From the NCBI RefSeq assembly GCF_028737265.1, contig NZ_JAQZAK010000001.1:310001-374000 (forward strand): 64,000 bases of DNA, given 5' to 3'. The stretch comes from Actinomycetospora callitridis. Lineage in GTDB: Bacteria; Actinomycetota; Actinomycetes; Mycobacteriales; Pseudonocardiaceae. The notes beneath the pieces were generated by a model. That model was given only the letters and a program-made list of their open reading frames with translations, did no database searches and had not been told where the DNA came from. Both the position numbers and the translations under genes were made by a program. Every line of letters begins with the position of its first letter. The stretch's first letter is position 1. Positions 46,612 through 54,941 of this stretch are shown in pieces.

Positions 46612-47916
46612 ATGCGCCGCAGCCCCGCCGTCTGGTTCGCCTCGTACGGCATGTCCCTGCTCGGCGCCGGCATCGCCGGCGTCGTGATGCCGCTGCTCGT
46701 GCTCGAGCGCACCGGCGACGTGCTCGCGGCCGGCGTGCTCGCGACCGTGACGACGGCGGCCGCGGCGGCGACCGGGCTCCTCTCGGGCCTGCTCGTCGAC
46801 CGCATCGACCGGCGCGTCGTGGTGGTCGTCTCCGACCTGCTCTCCGCGCTCTCGCTGACCGCGCTCCCGGTGGTGGACGCGCTGTGGGGCCTGGACATGA
46901 CCGCGTTCCTGGTGCTCGGTCTGATCGGAGCGGTCGTCCGCGTGCCGGGCATGACCGCCCAGGAGTCGGTGCTGCCCGTCCTCGCGCGCCTCGGTGACGT
47001 CCGCCCGGGGCGCCTGGACCGCCTGATCGCCACCCGCGAGACCGTCGGCAACGTCCTGCTGCTGGCCGGGCCCGGGCTGGGCGGCCTGCTCGTCGGGCTG
47101 TTCGGACCGTCGCCCGCCCTCGTGCTGACCACCGCCGCCACGAGCGTCGCGGCTGCGGTGCTGACGGTCGTGCTCGATCCGCGGGTCGGTGTCGTCGGAC
47201 CGCGCGACCGCACCCGGCCCGGCGGGGCGGTGCGCCGCGCCGTCACCGACCTCGTCGTCTCCTGGCGGTTCCTCGTCCGCCACCGCCTCGTGCTCGGTGC
47301 CACGCTCGTCGGCGCGACCTTCGTCGCCGTCCTGAGCTCCCTGCAGAGCACGCTGATGCCCGCCTACTTCACCGCCGAGGACCTCCCGGCGCTCACCGGG
47401 CTGACCCTGAGCGCGATCGCGGCCGGCAGCGTCGCCGGCTCCGCGCTCTACGCCGCCACCACCGGCCGGGTGCGCCGACGCACCTGGTTCGTGATCGGCA
47501 TGACCGGCACCCTCGTCGGGTTCGTCGCCGTCGGCAGCATGGCCTCGCCGTGGCTGGTCCTCGCCGGTGCGGCGCTGGTCGGGCTCACGAACGCGCCGGC
47601 CTCGGCCGTGCTCGGCGTCCTGACGGTCGAGGCCACCCCCGATGCGATGCGCGGCCGGGTGCTCGGCGCGCAGAACACCGTCATGCTCTCCGCGCCCGCC
47701 CTGACCAGCGCCCCGCTCGCCGCCGTGGCCGCGACGGCCGGGCTGCCCGCTGCCGGGGTCGTGATCGCCGCGCTCGCCGGCGGCACTGCGATCGTCGCCC
47801 TCGTCGTGCCGGCGTTCCGCGCGCTGGACGGTCCGCAGGCGCCGCCGGAGCCCCCCACGGCGGCCGTGCTCGTCTCAGGCGGTGGCGTCGCGACCGCTCC
47901 AGAGCCGCCGGCGTGA
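46612..47916 (+). CDS. MFS transporter (MFS_3, exporter-like)
   Basis: A 434-residue 12-helix transporter starting at the ATG at 46612 with a GGGAGG site. The loop motif DRIDRRVVVVVSD is visible, and RGRVLGAQNTVMLSAPAL is typical of the enterobactin/macrolide exporter group. The substrate is unknown. Its 3' end overlaps the convergent FCD regulator by 42 bases. Confidence 0.85.
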   Translation: MRRSPAVWFASYGMSLLGAGIAGVVMPLLVLERTGDVLAAGVLATVTTAAAAATGLLSGLLVDRIDRRVVVVVSDLLSALSLTALPVVDALWGLDMTAFLVLGLIGAVVRVPGMTAQESVLPVLARLGDVRPGRLDRLIATRETVGNVLLLAGPGLGGLLVGLFGPSPALVLTTAATSVAAAVLTVVLDPRVGVVGPRDRTRPGGAVRRAVTDLVVSWRFLVRHRLVLGATLVGATFVAVLSSLQSTLMPAYFTAEDLPALTGLTLSAIAAGSVAGSALYAATTGRVRRRTWFVIGMTGTLVGFVAVGSMASPWLVLAGAALVGLTNAPASAVLGVLTVEATPDAMRGRVLGAQNTVMLSAPALTSAPLAAVAATAGLPAAGVVIAALAGGTAIVALVVPAFRALDGPQAPPEPPTAAVLVSGGGVATAPEPPA

Positions 47917-48606
47917 GGTGTCGATGGTGCTCATCTCCGCGAGCATCGTCGCGAGGTTGTTCTCCAGGTGCTCGCGGACGGCGGCGCGGACCGTCTCCGG
48001 ATCGCGCGACCGGGCGGCGTCGACGAGCTCGTCGTGGGCGTGGGCGCGGCGGGTCGCGAACGACTCGGGCGCCTCGACGGGATCGAAGACCAGCCGCGTG
48101 TAGCGCTCGGAGGCGTCCCAGAGCGGGGCGAGCATGCGCCGGTCCCAGTCGCTCGCAGCCGGTTCGATCATCGCGGCGTGGAACGCGCGGTGCGGCTCCC
48201 AGAACGCCTCGCCGAGGACGTCGCCGAACGTCGCGCGGACCATCCCGTCGAGCTCGGCGATCTCGGCGTCGGTGCGGTGCGGTGCCGACAGCGCCGCGAG
48301 CTCGGGCTCGACGGTGGTGCGCAGCCGGTAGAGCGCGCGCAGGTCCTCGGCGTCGAGCGGGGTGACCGTCGCGCTACGCGAGGGGCTCAGGGTCACGAGC
48401 CCCTGGGCCTCGAGCTGGCGCAGGGCCTCGCGGACCGGGACGTGGCTGACGCCGAGGCGTTCGGTGAGCGCGGGCACGGTGAACGGCTGACCCGGCGGCA
48501 GCGCCCCGGACAGGATCGAACGGCGGATCTCGTGCAGCACGAGGTCCACCGCCGACGCCTTGCGCGCCGCCACCGACTGCACGCCCGAGACCCCGTCCAC
48601 CGTCAC
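47875..48606 (-). CDS. GntR-family transcriptional regulator, FCD domain
   Basis: A 243-residue regulator. The winged helix with PALTERLGVSHVPVREALRQLEAQGL precedes the FCD domain with the EPHRAFHAAMIEPA metal/ligand segment. I start it at the GTG at 48606; an ATG at 48633 would add 9 residues and cover an AT-rich dyad likely to be the operator. It is divergent from the aromatic cluster beginning at 48705 and is its probable controller. Confidence 0.88.
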   Translation of the reverse strand: MTVDGVSGVQSVAARKASAVDLVLHEIRRSILSGALPPGQPFTVPALTERLGVSHVPVREALRQLEAQGLVTLSPSRSATVTPLDAEDLRALYRLRTTVEPELAALSAPHRTDAEIAELDGMVRATFGDVLGEAFWEPHRAFHAAMIEPAASDWDRRMLAPLWDASERYTRLVFDPVEAPESFATRRAHAHDELVDAARSRDPETVRAAVREHLENNLATMLAEMSTIDTSRRRLWSGRDATA

Positions 48607-48633
48607 GGCGAGCAGCCTAGCGCAGATTGACAT

Positions 48634-48641
48634 CTTATAAG
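48634..48641. promoter_or_regulatory. CTTATAAG dyad in the divergent regulator/aromatic-cluster promoter region
   Basis: An 8-bp perfect palindrome in AT-rich surroundings (TTGACATCTTATAAGTTAG) between the FCD regulator and the monooxygenase gene. It could be an FCD operator or simply overlap the promoter; TTGACA at 48628-48633 is adjacent. Confidence 0.35.
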
Positions 48642-48704
48642 TTAGCGCCCTAGCGTCGTGGTGGCCCGCGTCACGCCGCCGTGACCACCGACCCGGAGGT
48701 GCCC

Positions 48705-49937
48705 ATGTCCTCGCCGTCGACACCAGGCTGTTCCCTCGACCGCCCCGGGACGTCCGACGAGGCGCGTGCCCTACGGGCGGACCTGGTGGGACGGGCCCGC
48801 GAGATCGTCCCGGTGCTCGCCCGCAACGCACCCCGCACCGAGGCCGAGCGGCGGGTGGTCGAGGAGAACATCGCCCTGATCGACGAGGCCGGCCTCTTCT
48901 CGATCACGCGGCCGAGGCGGCTCGGCGGGCTCGAGACCGACATCCGCACGAAGCTCGAGGTGTCCCGCGAGCTCGCCCGCGGCTGCGGCTCGACCGCCTG
49001 GGCGACGACGCTCATGAACGTCTGCGCGTTCTTCGCGGGCCTGTTCCCCGACCAGGCGCAGCGCGACGTGCTCGAGGGCTCGCCCGGCAACCGCATCGCC
49101 GGGGTGCTCGCGCCCACGGCGGAGGCGACACGCGTCGACGGCGGCTACCGGCTGACCGGCTCCTGGGGCTGGGCGTCGGGCTGCCTGCACGCGCAGTGGG
49201 CCGTGGTCGGGTTCCCCGTGCCGGACGAGCACGGCGAGGTCGTCGACCAGGGCCTGGCGCTGGTGCCGATGACCGACCTGTCGATCGAGGACACCTGGTT
49301 CGTCGCCGGCATGCGCGGCACCGGCTCGAACACGCTGGTCGCGCGCGACGTCCTGGTGCCCGACCACCGGGTCATCTCGATCCCGGCCGCGATCGGCGGG
49401 CGCTACGCCACCGAGCACACCGACGAGGCGCTCTACCGGTCGGCGTTCATCCCGGTCGCCGCCATCGTGCTCGCCGGCCCGCAGCTCGGCCTGGCCCAGG
49501 CGGCCCTGGACCTGGTGCTCGAGAAGGCGCCGAAGCGCGGCATCTCCTACACGTTCTACGACACCCAGACCGAGGCGCCGACCGTGCAGCTCGCGGTGGC
49601 GAAGGCGGCCTCCCTCATCGACGCGGCGCACCTGTTCGCCTACCGCGCGGCCGCCGACATCGACCAGGCGGCCGTCGACGGCGTCTACCCCGACTACGCC
49701 GCCCGGGCGCGGGTCCGGATGGACACCGGGGCCGCCATCGAGAACGCCCGCGAGGCGATCCGCACGCTGGTCTCGGCGCACGGAGCGGGCTCGTTCGCCG
49801 AGGTCAGCCCGATGCAGCGGATCTGGCGCGATTCCGAGGTCGCCTCCCGGCACGCCGTCATCAGCCCAGCCATCTCGTCGGAGGTCTACGGCCGGGCGCT
49901 GCTCGGCCTGACCGACGGCGTGACGGCTCTCGTCTAG
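48705..49937 (+). CDS. Flavin-dependent monooxygenase, acyl-CoA-dehydrogenase fold (HsaA/HpaB-like oxygenase component)
   Basis: A 410-residue group D flavin monooxygenase. The ATG at 48705 with a perfect GGAGGT site is preferred to the GTG at 48681. Family landmarks are GLFSITRPRRLGGLE near the N-terminus, the GSWGWASGCLHAQWAV flavin segment and the C-terminal MQRIWRDSEVASRHA helix. Members hydroxylate phenols with FADH2 or FMNH2 supplied by a separate reductase; none is next to it. It opens the aromatic-degradation operon. Confidence 0.88.
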   Translation: MSSPSTPGCSLDRPGTSDEARALRADLVGRAREIVPVLARNAPRTEAERRVVEENIALIDEAGLFSITRPRRLGGLETDIRTKLEVSRELARGCGSTAWATTLMNVCAFFAGLFPDQAQRDVLEGSPGNRIAGVLAPTAEATRVDGGYRLTGSWGWASGCLHAQWAVVGFPVPDEHGEVVDQGLALVPMTDLSIEDTWFVAGMRGTGSNTLVARDVLVPDHRVISIPAAIGGRYATEHTDEALYRSAFIPVAAIVLAGPQLGLAQAALDLVLEKAPKRGISYTFYDTQTEAPTVQLAVAKAASLIDAAHLFAYRAAADIDQAAVDGVYPDYAARARVRMDTGAAIENAREAIRTLVSAHGAGSFAEVSPMQRIWRDSEVASRHAVISPAISSEVYGRALLGLTDGVTALV

Positions 49938-49962
49938 AGCCTCTGGAGAAGGAAGGACACAC

Positions 49963-50859
49963 GTGCGCATCGCGAATCACGCGGGCCGGCTGGCCCTGGT
50001 GGAGCCCGACGCCGAGTCGTCGGGGGGCCTGCGTGGTCTCGACGTGGAGCGGGCCAGCGACGGCCGTTTCGCCGCCGACCCGCAGACCGTCTACGACCGG
50101 TGGGCCGAGTTCCGGGAGTGGGCCGACGCGGCGGACCTCGCCGCCGCCGTGCCGCTCGGCCCGGGCGCCCTCGGCCCGGTCGCCCCGCGGCCTCCGCAGG
50201 TGTTCGCCGTGGGGCTGAACTACCGCGACCACGCCGCCGAGTCGGGCATGGAGCTGCCGACCACGCCGCTGGTGTTCACCAAGTACGCGTCGAGCTTCAC
50301 CGGACCCCAGGGCGACGTCCGGCTCTCGCCCGGCAACGTCGACTGGGAGGTCGAGCTCGTCGCCGTCATCGGCACGGGCGGCCACCACATCCCGGCGGCG
50401 CAGGGGTGGGACCACGTCGCCGGGCTGACCGTCGGCCAGGACATCTCCGACCGCGTCACCCAGTTCGCCGCGCCGCCCCCGCAGTTCGGGATGGGCAAGT
50501 CGTACCCCGGGTTCTCACCCATGGGTCCGGCCCTCGTCAGCGTCGACGAGCTCCGCGCGGCGGGCCTCGACCCCGACGACCTGGAGCTGGGCTGCCTCGT
50601 CAACGGCGAGAGCGTCCAGAAGGGCCGCACCGGGGCGATGATCTTCTCGGTCCCGGACCTGGTCGCCGAGCTCTCGGCGATCGTCACGCTGCTGCCCGGC
50701 GACGTCGTCTTCACCGGCACCCCGGCCGGCATCGGCGCCGGGCGGACCCCGCCGCGCTTCCTCGGCGACGGCGACGAGCTCGTCACCTGGTGCGCCGGCA
50801 TCGGTCAGATGCAGCACCGCTTCGTGACCGCCGAGAACCCGAGTGGGAGCAGGGCATGA
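49963..50859 (+). CDS. Fumarylacetoacetate hydrolase-family protein
   Basis: A 298-residue FAH-fold enzyme from the GTG at 49963. AVGLNYRDHAAESG starts the fold, the metal-binding glutamates lie in DWEVELVAVIG, and the FTGTPAGIGAGRTPP loop is conserved. Members hydrate or decarboxylate 2-hydroxy-dienoates from meta-cleavage. Coupled by an ATGA overlap to the hydrolase gene that follows. Confidence 0.9.
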   Translation: MRIANHAGRLALVEPDAESSGGLRGLDVERASDGRFAADPQTVYDRWAEFREWADAADLAAAVPLGPGALGPVAPRPPQVFAVGLNYRDHAAESGMELPTTPLVFTKYASSFTGPQGDVRLSPGNVDWEVELVAVIGTGGHHIPAAQGWDHVAGLTVGQDISDRVTQFAAPPPQFGMGKSYPGFSPMGPALVSVDELRAAGLDPDDLELGCLVNGESVQKGRTGAMIFSVPDLVAELSAIVTLLPGDVVFTGTPAGIGAGRTPPRFLGDGDELVTWCAGIGQMQHRFVTAENPSGSRA

Positions 50860-51839
50860 CGATCCTCGAGGCCGCGGACCGCGCGGCGACCTTCGTCCCG
50901 CACGCCTACCCCGAGCAGACCGTGGACCTCGGCGAGGTCCGCATGAACTACGCCGTCGCCGGCGACCCGTCGCTACCCGCGCTGCTGCTGATCCCTGGGC
51001 AGTCCGAGTCGTGGTGGGGCTACGAGCCGGCGATGCCGCTGCTCGCCGAGCACTTCCACGTGCACGCCGTCGACCTGCGCGGGCAGGGACGGTCGACGTG
51101 GACGCCGGGCCGCTACACGATCGACAACTTCGGCAACGACCTCGTCCGCTTCATCGACCTGGTGATCGGGCGGGAGACGCTGGTCAGCGGGATGTCCTCC
51201 GGCGGGATCCTCTCGGCCTGGCTCTCGGCGTACGCGAAGCCCGGCCAGATCCGCGCCGCGGTCTGGGAGGACCCGCCGCTGTTCTCCAGCCAGACCACGC
51301 CGGCGATCGGGCAGAGCATCCACCAGGCCATCGGGCCGGTCTTCGCGGCGTGGAACAAGTGGCTCGGCGACCAGTGGTCGATCGGCGACTGGACGGGGCT
51401 CATGCGGGCGTTCCCGGCCGAGATCCCGGTGCCGATGTTGGTCCACCTGGCCGCGATGATCCCGCCGGACCCCGATGCCGATCCCGCGGCGGGCCCCGCC
51501 GACGGCCCGCCGCAGAACCTGCGGGAGTACGACCCGGAGTGGGGCCGGGCGTTCGTCTCCGGCACCGCGACCGCGTCGTGCGACCACGTGACGATGCTCG
51601 AGCAGGTCCGCGTCCCGGTGCTGCTGACGCACCACTTCCGCAGCGTCGACGCCGCGACGGGCCGCCTCGTCGGGGCGTCGTCCGACGACCAGGCCCGACG
51701 CGCTCGGGAGATCGTCACCGCCGCCGGCGCGCGGATCGAGTACCGCGACTTCCCGGACGCGCCGCACTCGATGCACGAGCACCTGCCGAAGCAGTACGTC
51801 GAGGCCGTCCTCGACTTCGTCGCGACCCTCGACCGATAG
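50856..51839 (+). CDS. Alpha/beta hydrolase, probable meta-cleavage product hydrolase
   Basis: A 327-residue hydrolase. The nucleophile is the serine in GMSSGG, the oxyanion region is LIPGQSESWWG, and the catalytic His is in DAPHSMHEH near the C-terminus. It overlaps the FAH-type gene by 4 bases. Beside an extradiol-type dioxygenase gene it fits C-C bond hydrolysis of a ring-fission product. Confidence 0.86.
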   Translation: MTILEAADRAATFVPHAYPEQTVDLGEVRMNYAVAGDPSLPALLLIPGQSESWWGYEPAMPLLAEHFHVHAVDLRGQGRSTWTPGRYTIDNFGNDLVRFIDLVIGRETLVSGMSSGGILSAWLSAYAKPGQIRAAVWEDPPLFSSQTTPAIGQSIHQAIGPVFAAWNKWLGDQWSIGDWTGLMRAFPAEIPVPMLVHLAAMIPPDPDADPAAGPADGPPQNLREYDPEWGRAFVSGTATASCDHVTMLEQVRVPVLLTHHFRSVDAATGRLVGASSDDQARRAREIVTAAGARIEYRDFPDAPHSMHEHLPKQYVEAVLDFVATLDR

Positions 51840-51847
51840 GAGACATC

Positions 51848-52456
51848 ATGGCCGGAGAGCACCTGCAGGCCCCGATCATCCCGCCGAAGCTGCACCACGC
51901 CACGTTCCTGACGCTGGAGCTGGACGAGATGGTCCGCTGGTACGGCCTGGTCTGCGGGCTGTACCCCGTCCACTACGCCGAGAGCGCGGCCTGGCTGACC
52001 AATGACGAGGCCAACCACCGCATCGCGCTCATCGCCCACCCCGCCGTGCACCGCCCGGTGGACAAGCCGACCAGCGCCGGCCTCCACCACACGGCCTTCG
52101 AGTACGGCTCGTTCGGCCAGTGGCTCGACAACTACGAGCGGCTGCGCGACCACGGCATCACGCCGTTCATGTGCCTCGACCACGGCATCACGATGTCGAT
52201 GTACTACGCCGACCCCGAGGGCAACGGCGTCGAGATCCAGTTCGACGCCTTCGGCGACTGGGCGGTCTCCAAGGAGTGGATCTGGGCGTCGCGCGAGTTC
52301 GCCGAGAACCCCATCGGCGAGTGGTTCGACCCCGACAAGCTCGTCGAGGCCCGGGCGCAAGGCGTGTCCCAGAGCGAAATCCACGAGGGGGCGCGCGCCG
52401 GGAAGTACCGGCCGGAGGTCGTGCCCGCCGACATCCTGCTGCCCGAGGTCTACTAG
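51848..52456 (+). CDS. VOC-family extradiol dioxygenase
   Basis: A 202-residue vicinal-oxygen-chelate protein with a candidate metal triad: His16/His17 in KLHHATF, a His in GLHHTAFEY and a Glu in GNGVEIQFD. The ATG at 51848 has a TAGGAG site. A single-module protein of this size resembles small extradiol dioxygenases acting on catechols; the exact ring substrate is unknown. Confidence 0.84.
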   Translation: MAGEHLQAPIIPPKLHHATFLTLELDEMVRWYGLVCGLYPVHYAESAAWLTNDEANHRIALIAHPAVHRPVDKPTSAGLHHTAFEYGSFGQWLDNYERLRDHGITPFMCLDHGITMSMYYADPEGNGVEIQFDAFGDWAVSKEWIWASREFAENPIGEWFDPDKLVEARAQGVSQSEIHEGARAGKYRPEVVPADILLPEVY

Positions 52457-52459
52457 GCC

Positions 52460-53965
52460 GTGCGCTCCACCCAGGTGCTCGTCGCCGGCGGCGGCCCGGT
52501 CGGGCTTGCGGCCGCGGTGGAGCTCGGCCGGCGCGGCGTCGAGTGCCTCGTGGTCGAGCCGCGCGCGACGGTGTCGCACGCCCGGCCCCGGTGCAAGACG
52601 GTCAATGTGCGCACGATGGAGCACCTGCGCCGGTGGGGGATCGCCGACCGGTTGCGCGACCGGGCCCCGCTGCCGCGCGGGTTCTCCACGGACGTCGTGT
52701 TCTGCACGTCGCTGGTGGGCCGCGAGCTCTCGCGCTTCACCGGGGTGCTCGGCCTCGCGGCGCAGGGCGACCGCTTCCCGGAGGTCGGCCAGCAGGCGCC
52801 GCAGTACGTCCTCGAGGAGCTGCTCCGGGAGGTCGTCCTCGGGCTCGACACGGTGACGCTCGCGCTGGGCTCCCGCGTCACCGGGCTGGTGCAGGACGCG
52901 GACGGGGTGACGGTGCGCCTGGACGACGGCGAGTCGGTCCGGGCCGACCACGTCCTCGGGTGCGACGGGCCGCGCAGCGCGGTACGCGAGCTCGTCGGCG
53001 CGGACTACGTGGGCGAGCACGCGCTGCGCCCGAACTTCGGGATGGTCTTCCGGGCGCCCGGCCTCGCCGAGCGCGTGCCGCACGGGCCGGCGGTGCAGTA
53101 CTGGACGGTCAACCCGGAGGCGCCCGCGCTGCTCGGCCCGCTCGATCCGGCCGACGGCACCTGGTGGGTCATCGCGTTCGGCGTCGACCGCGCGACCGGC
53201 GAGCGCGACGGCGCGGCGTTGGTCGACGCGGCGGCGGGCGCGCCCGTCGGCGCCGAGGTGCTCTCCACCGACCCGTGGACGGCGCGCATGCAGCTCGTCG
53301 ACCGGGCGCGCGTGGGGCGGGTGTTCCTCGCCGGGGACGCCGCCCACCTCAACCCGCCGTTCGGCGGGCACGGGCTCAACACCGGGATCGGCGACGCCGT
53401 CGACCTGGGCTGGAAGCTCGCCGCCGTCCTGCAGGGGTGGGGCGGGCCGGGGCTGCTCGAGAGCTACGAGGCCGAGCGGCGCCCCGTCCAGGACCGCGTC
53501 GTGAAGGCCGCGAGCGAGAACATGCGGACGCTGTCCGGCGACCTCGTCGCCGACGACCTCGAGGCGGACACCCCGGCCGGGGACACCGCCCGCCGGCTCG
53601 CCCACCAGCGGATCCAGGACGCGAAGAGCGCCGAGTTCCACGCGCTCGACCTCGTCCTCGACGTCGGGGTGGCGGGCTCGCCGGTGGTGGCCGACGGGGC
53701 GGGCGACCGGCTGCGCCACGCCTGGCTGCCCGACGGCCGGTCGCTCTACGACGTCCTCGGCGCGGGGTTCACGCTGCTGACGCCCCCCGGCTTCGCGGGC
53801 GAGGCGCTGGTCGACGCCTGCGCCCGGCGCGGCGTGCCGCTGGCCGTCGCGCCGCGGCCGTGCGGGGACGAGGCCCTGCTCGTCCGGCCGGACCAGCACG
53901 TCGCCTGGCGCGGTGAGCACCCGCCCGCCGACCCGGTGTCGCTGGTGGAGCGCGTCACGGGCTGA
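52460..53965 (+). CDS. FAD-dependent aromatic monooxygenase (PheA/MhpA-like)
   Basis: A 501-residue group A flavoprotein hydroxylase. The FAD motif VAGGGPVGLAAAVELGRRG lies at the N-terminus, CDGPRSAVRELVG near residue 170 and the GDAAHLNPPFGGHGLNTGIGDA motif near residue 293. A C-terminal thioredoxin-like extension is present. It starts at the GTG at 52460, 3 bases after the dioxygenase stop. It likely adds the second ring hydroxyl or feeds another substrate into the same pathway. Confidence 0.9.
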   Translation: MRSTQVLVAGGGPVGLAAAVELGRRGVECLVVEPRATVSHARPRCKTVNVRTMEHLRRWGIADRLRDRAPLPRGFSTDVVFCTSLVGRELSRFTGVLGLAAQGDRFPEVGQQAPQYVLEELLREVVLGLDTVTLALGSRVTGLVQDADGVTVRLDDGESVRADHVLGCDGPRSAVRELVGADYVGEHALRPNFGMVFRAPGLAERVPHGPAVQYWTVNPEAPALLGPLDPADGTWWVIAFGVDRATGERDGAALVDAAAGAPVGAEVLSTDPWTARMQLVDRARVGRVFLAGDAAHLNPPFGGHGLNTGIGDAVDLGWKLAAVLQGWGGPGLLESYEAERRPVQDRVVKAASENMRTLSGDLVADDLEADTPAGDTARRLAHQRIQDAKSAEFHALDLVLDVGVAGSPVVADGAGDRLRHAWLPDGRSLYDVLGAGFTLLTPPGFAGEALVDACARRGVPLAVAPRPCGDEALLVRPDQHVAWRGEHPPADPVSLVERVTG

Positions 53966-53977
53966 GTCGTGGCGGGC

Positions 53978-54823
53978 TCAGGACTCGGGGGCCGGCGCCA
54001 CCAGGACGGGCCGGTGGGCGTGGTGGAGCACGGCCATGGCGGTGCTGCCCAGCACCAGCTGGCGCAGCGTCGAGCCTCCCCGCGAGCCGACGACGATCAC
54101 ACCGGCCTTGCGTGCGGCGGCCTCGGCGCCGAGCGCCTCGGCGGTCGCCCGGGGGCCCCACCCGTGCGCGCGCACGGACACGGCGTCCGGCGGGCCGCCC
54201 TCCTCGTCCACGGACGCGGTGACGTGGACGTCGATCCGCTCGCGGCCGGGCAGCAGCGCCGCCGCCGCCGCCCCCGCACGGGCCGCGCCCTCGGACCCGT
54301 CCTGGGCGATCACCACCGGGCCCGTCGCCGCGCGGGCGCGTTCCCAGCTCAGCAACGGGGGCACGACCAGCACCGGGACGGGGCTGTGGTGCACGGCGAG
54401 GTCGGAGACGCTGCCCAGCAGCGCGGACGCCCCGCCGAGGCCGCGCGAGCCGACCACCATCGCGGCGGGCCGCAGCTCGGCGGCGAGGAGGGCGAGCTCG
54501 GCGCCCGGGTCGCCGTAGGAGCGGCGGGTGAGCGGCTCCGCCGACCAGCCGGCCGCGCGGGCCAGGGCCGTCCCGTCGGCGGCGACGTGCTCGGCGTCGA
54601 TGCCGCACTCCCGCAGCATGAGGTCGCCGAGGTCGCCCAGCCGGCCGGTGTGGTGGGTCACCCGCTCGCGCAGCGCCGGGTCGGCGCCGGGTGGCGCCCA
54701 CACGTTCACGACACGGGCGGCGAGGTCGGGCAGCACGCGCGCGCCGACCGCGATCGCCCGGGACGCCTCCCGCGAGCCGTCGAAGCCGACGAGGACCACG
54801 CCGGCGCCACCGTCTGTGCTCAT
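53978..54823 (-). CDS. Universal stress protein, tandem UspA domains
   Basis: A 281-residue protein with two UspA domains (about 7-150 and 165-280). Both keep the ATP-binding G-x2-G-x9-G(S/T) end motif: GSRGLGGASALLGSVSD and GSRGGSTLRQLVLGST. It is on the opposite strand to the aromatic operon and unrelated in function. Confidence 0.92.
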   Translation of the reverse strand: MSTDGGAGVVLVGFDGSREASRAIAVGARVLPDLAARVVNVWAPPGADPALRERVTHHTGRLGDLGDLMLRECGIDAEHVAADGTALARAAGWSAEPLTRRSYGDPGAELALLAAELRPAAMVVGSRGLGGASALLGSVSDLAVHHSPVPVLVVPPLLSWERARAATGPVVIAQDGSEGAARAGAAAAALLPGRERIDVHVTASVDEEGGPPDAVSVRAHGWGPRATAEALGAEAAARKAGVIVVGSRGGSTLRQLVLGSTAMAVLHHAHRPVLVAPAPES

Positions 54824-54941
54824 GGCGGCGAGTATGCCGCGCCTCCGGCGTCTCCCCGTTCCGTGTGTGGTGGGCGCACTCCCGCCGCGTGAGGGGCAGA
54901 CTCGCGCACGGCGTGACGACGACCGAGGAGGAGACGGACGG

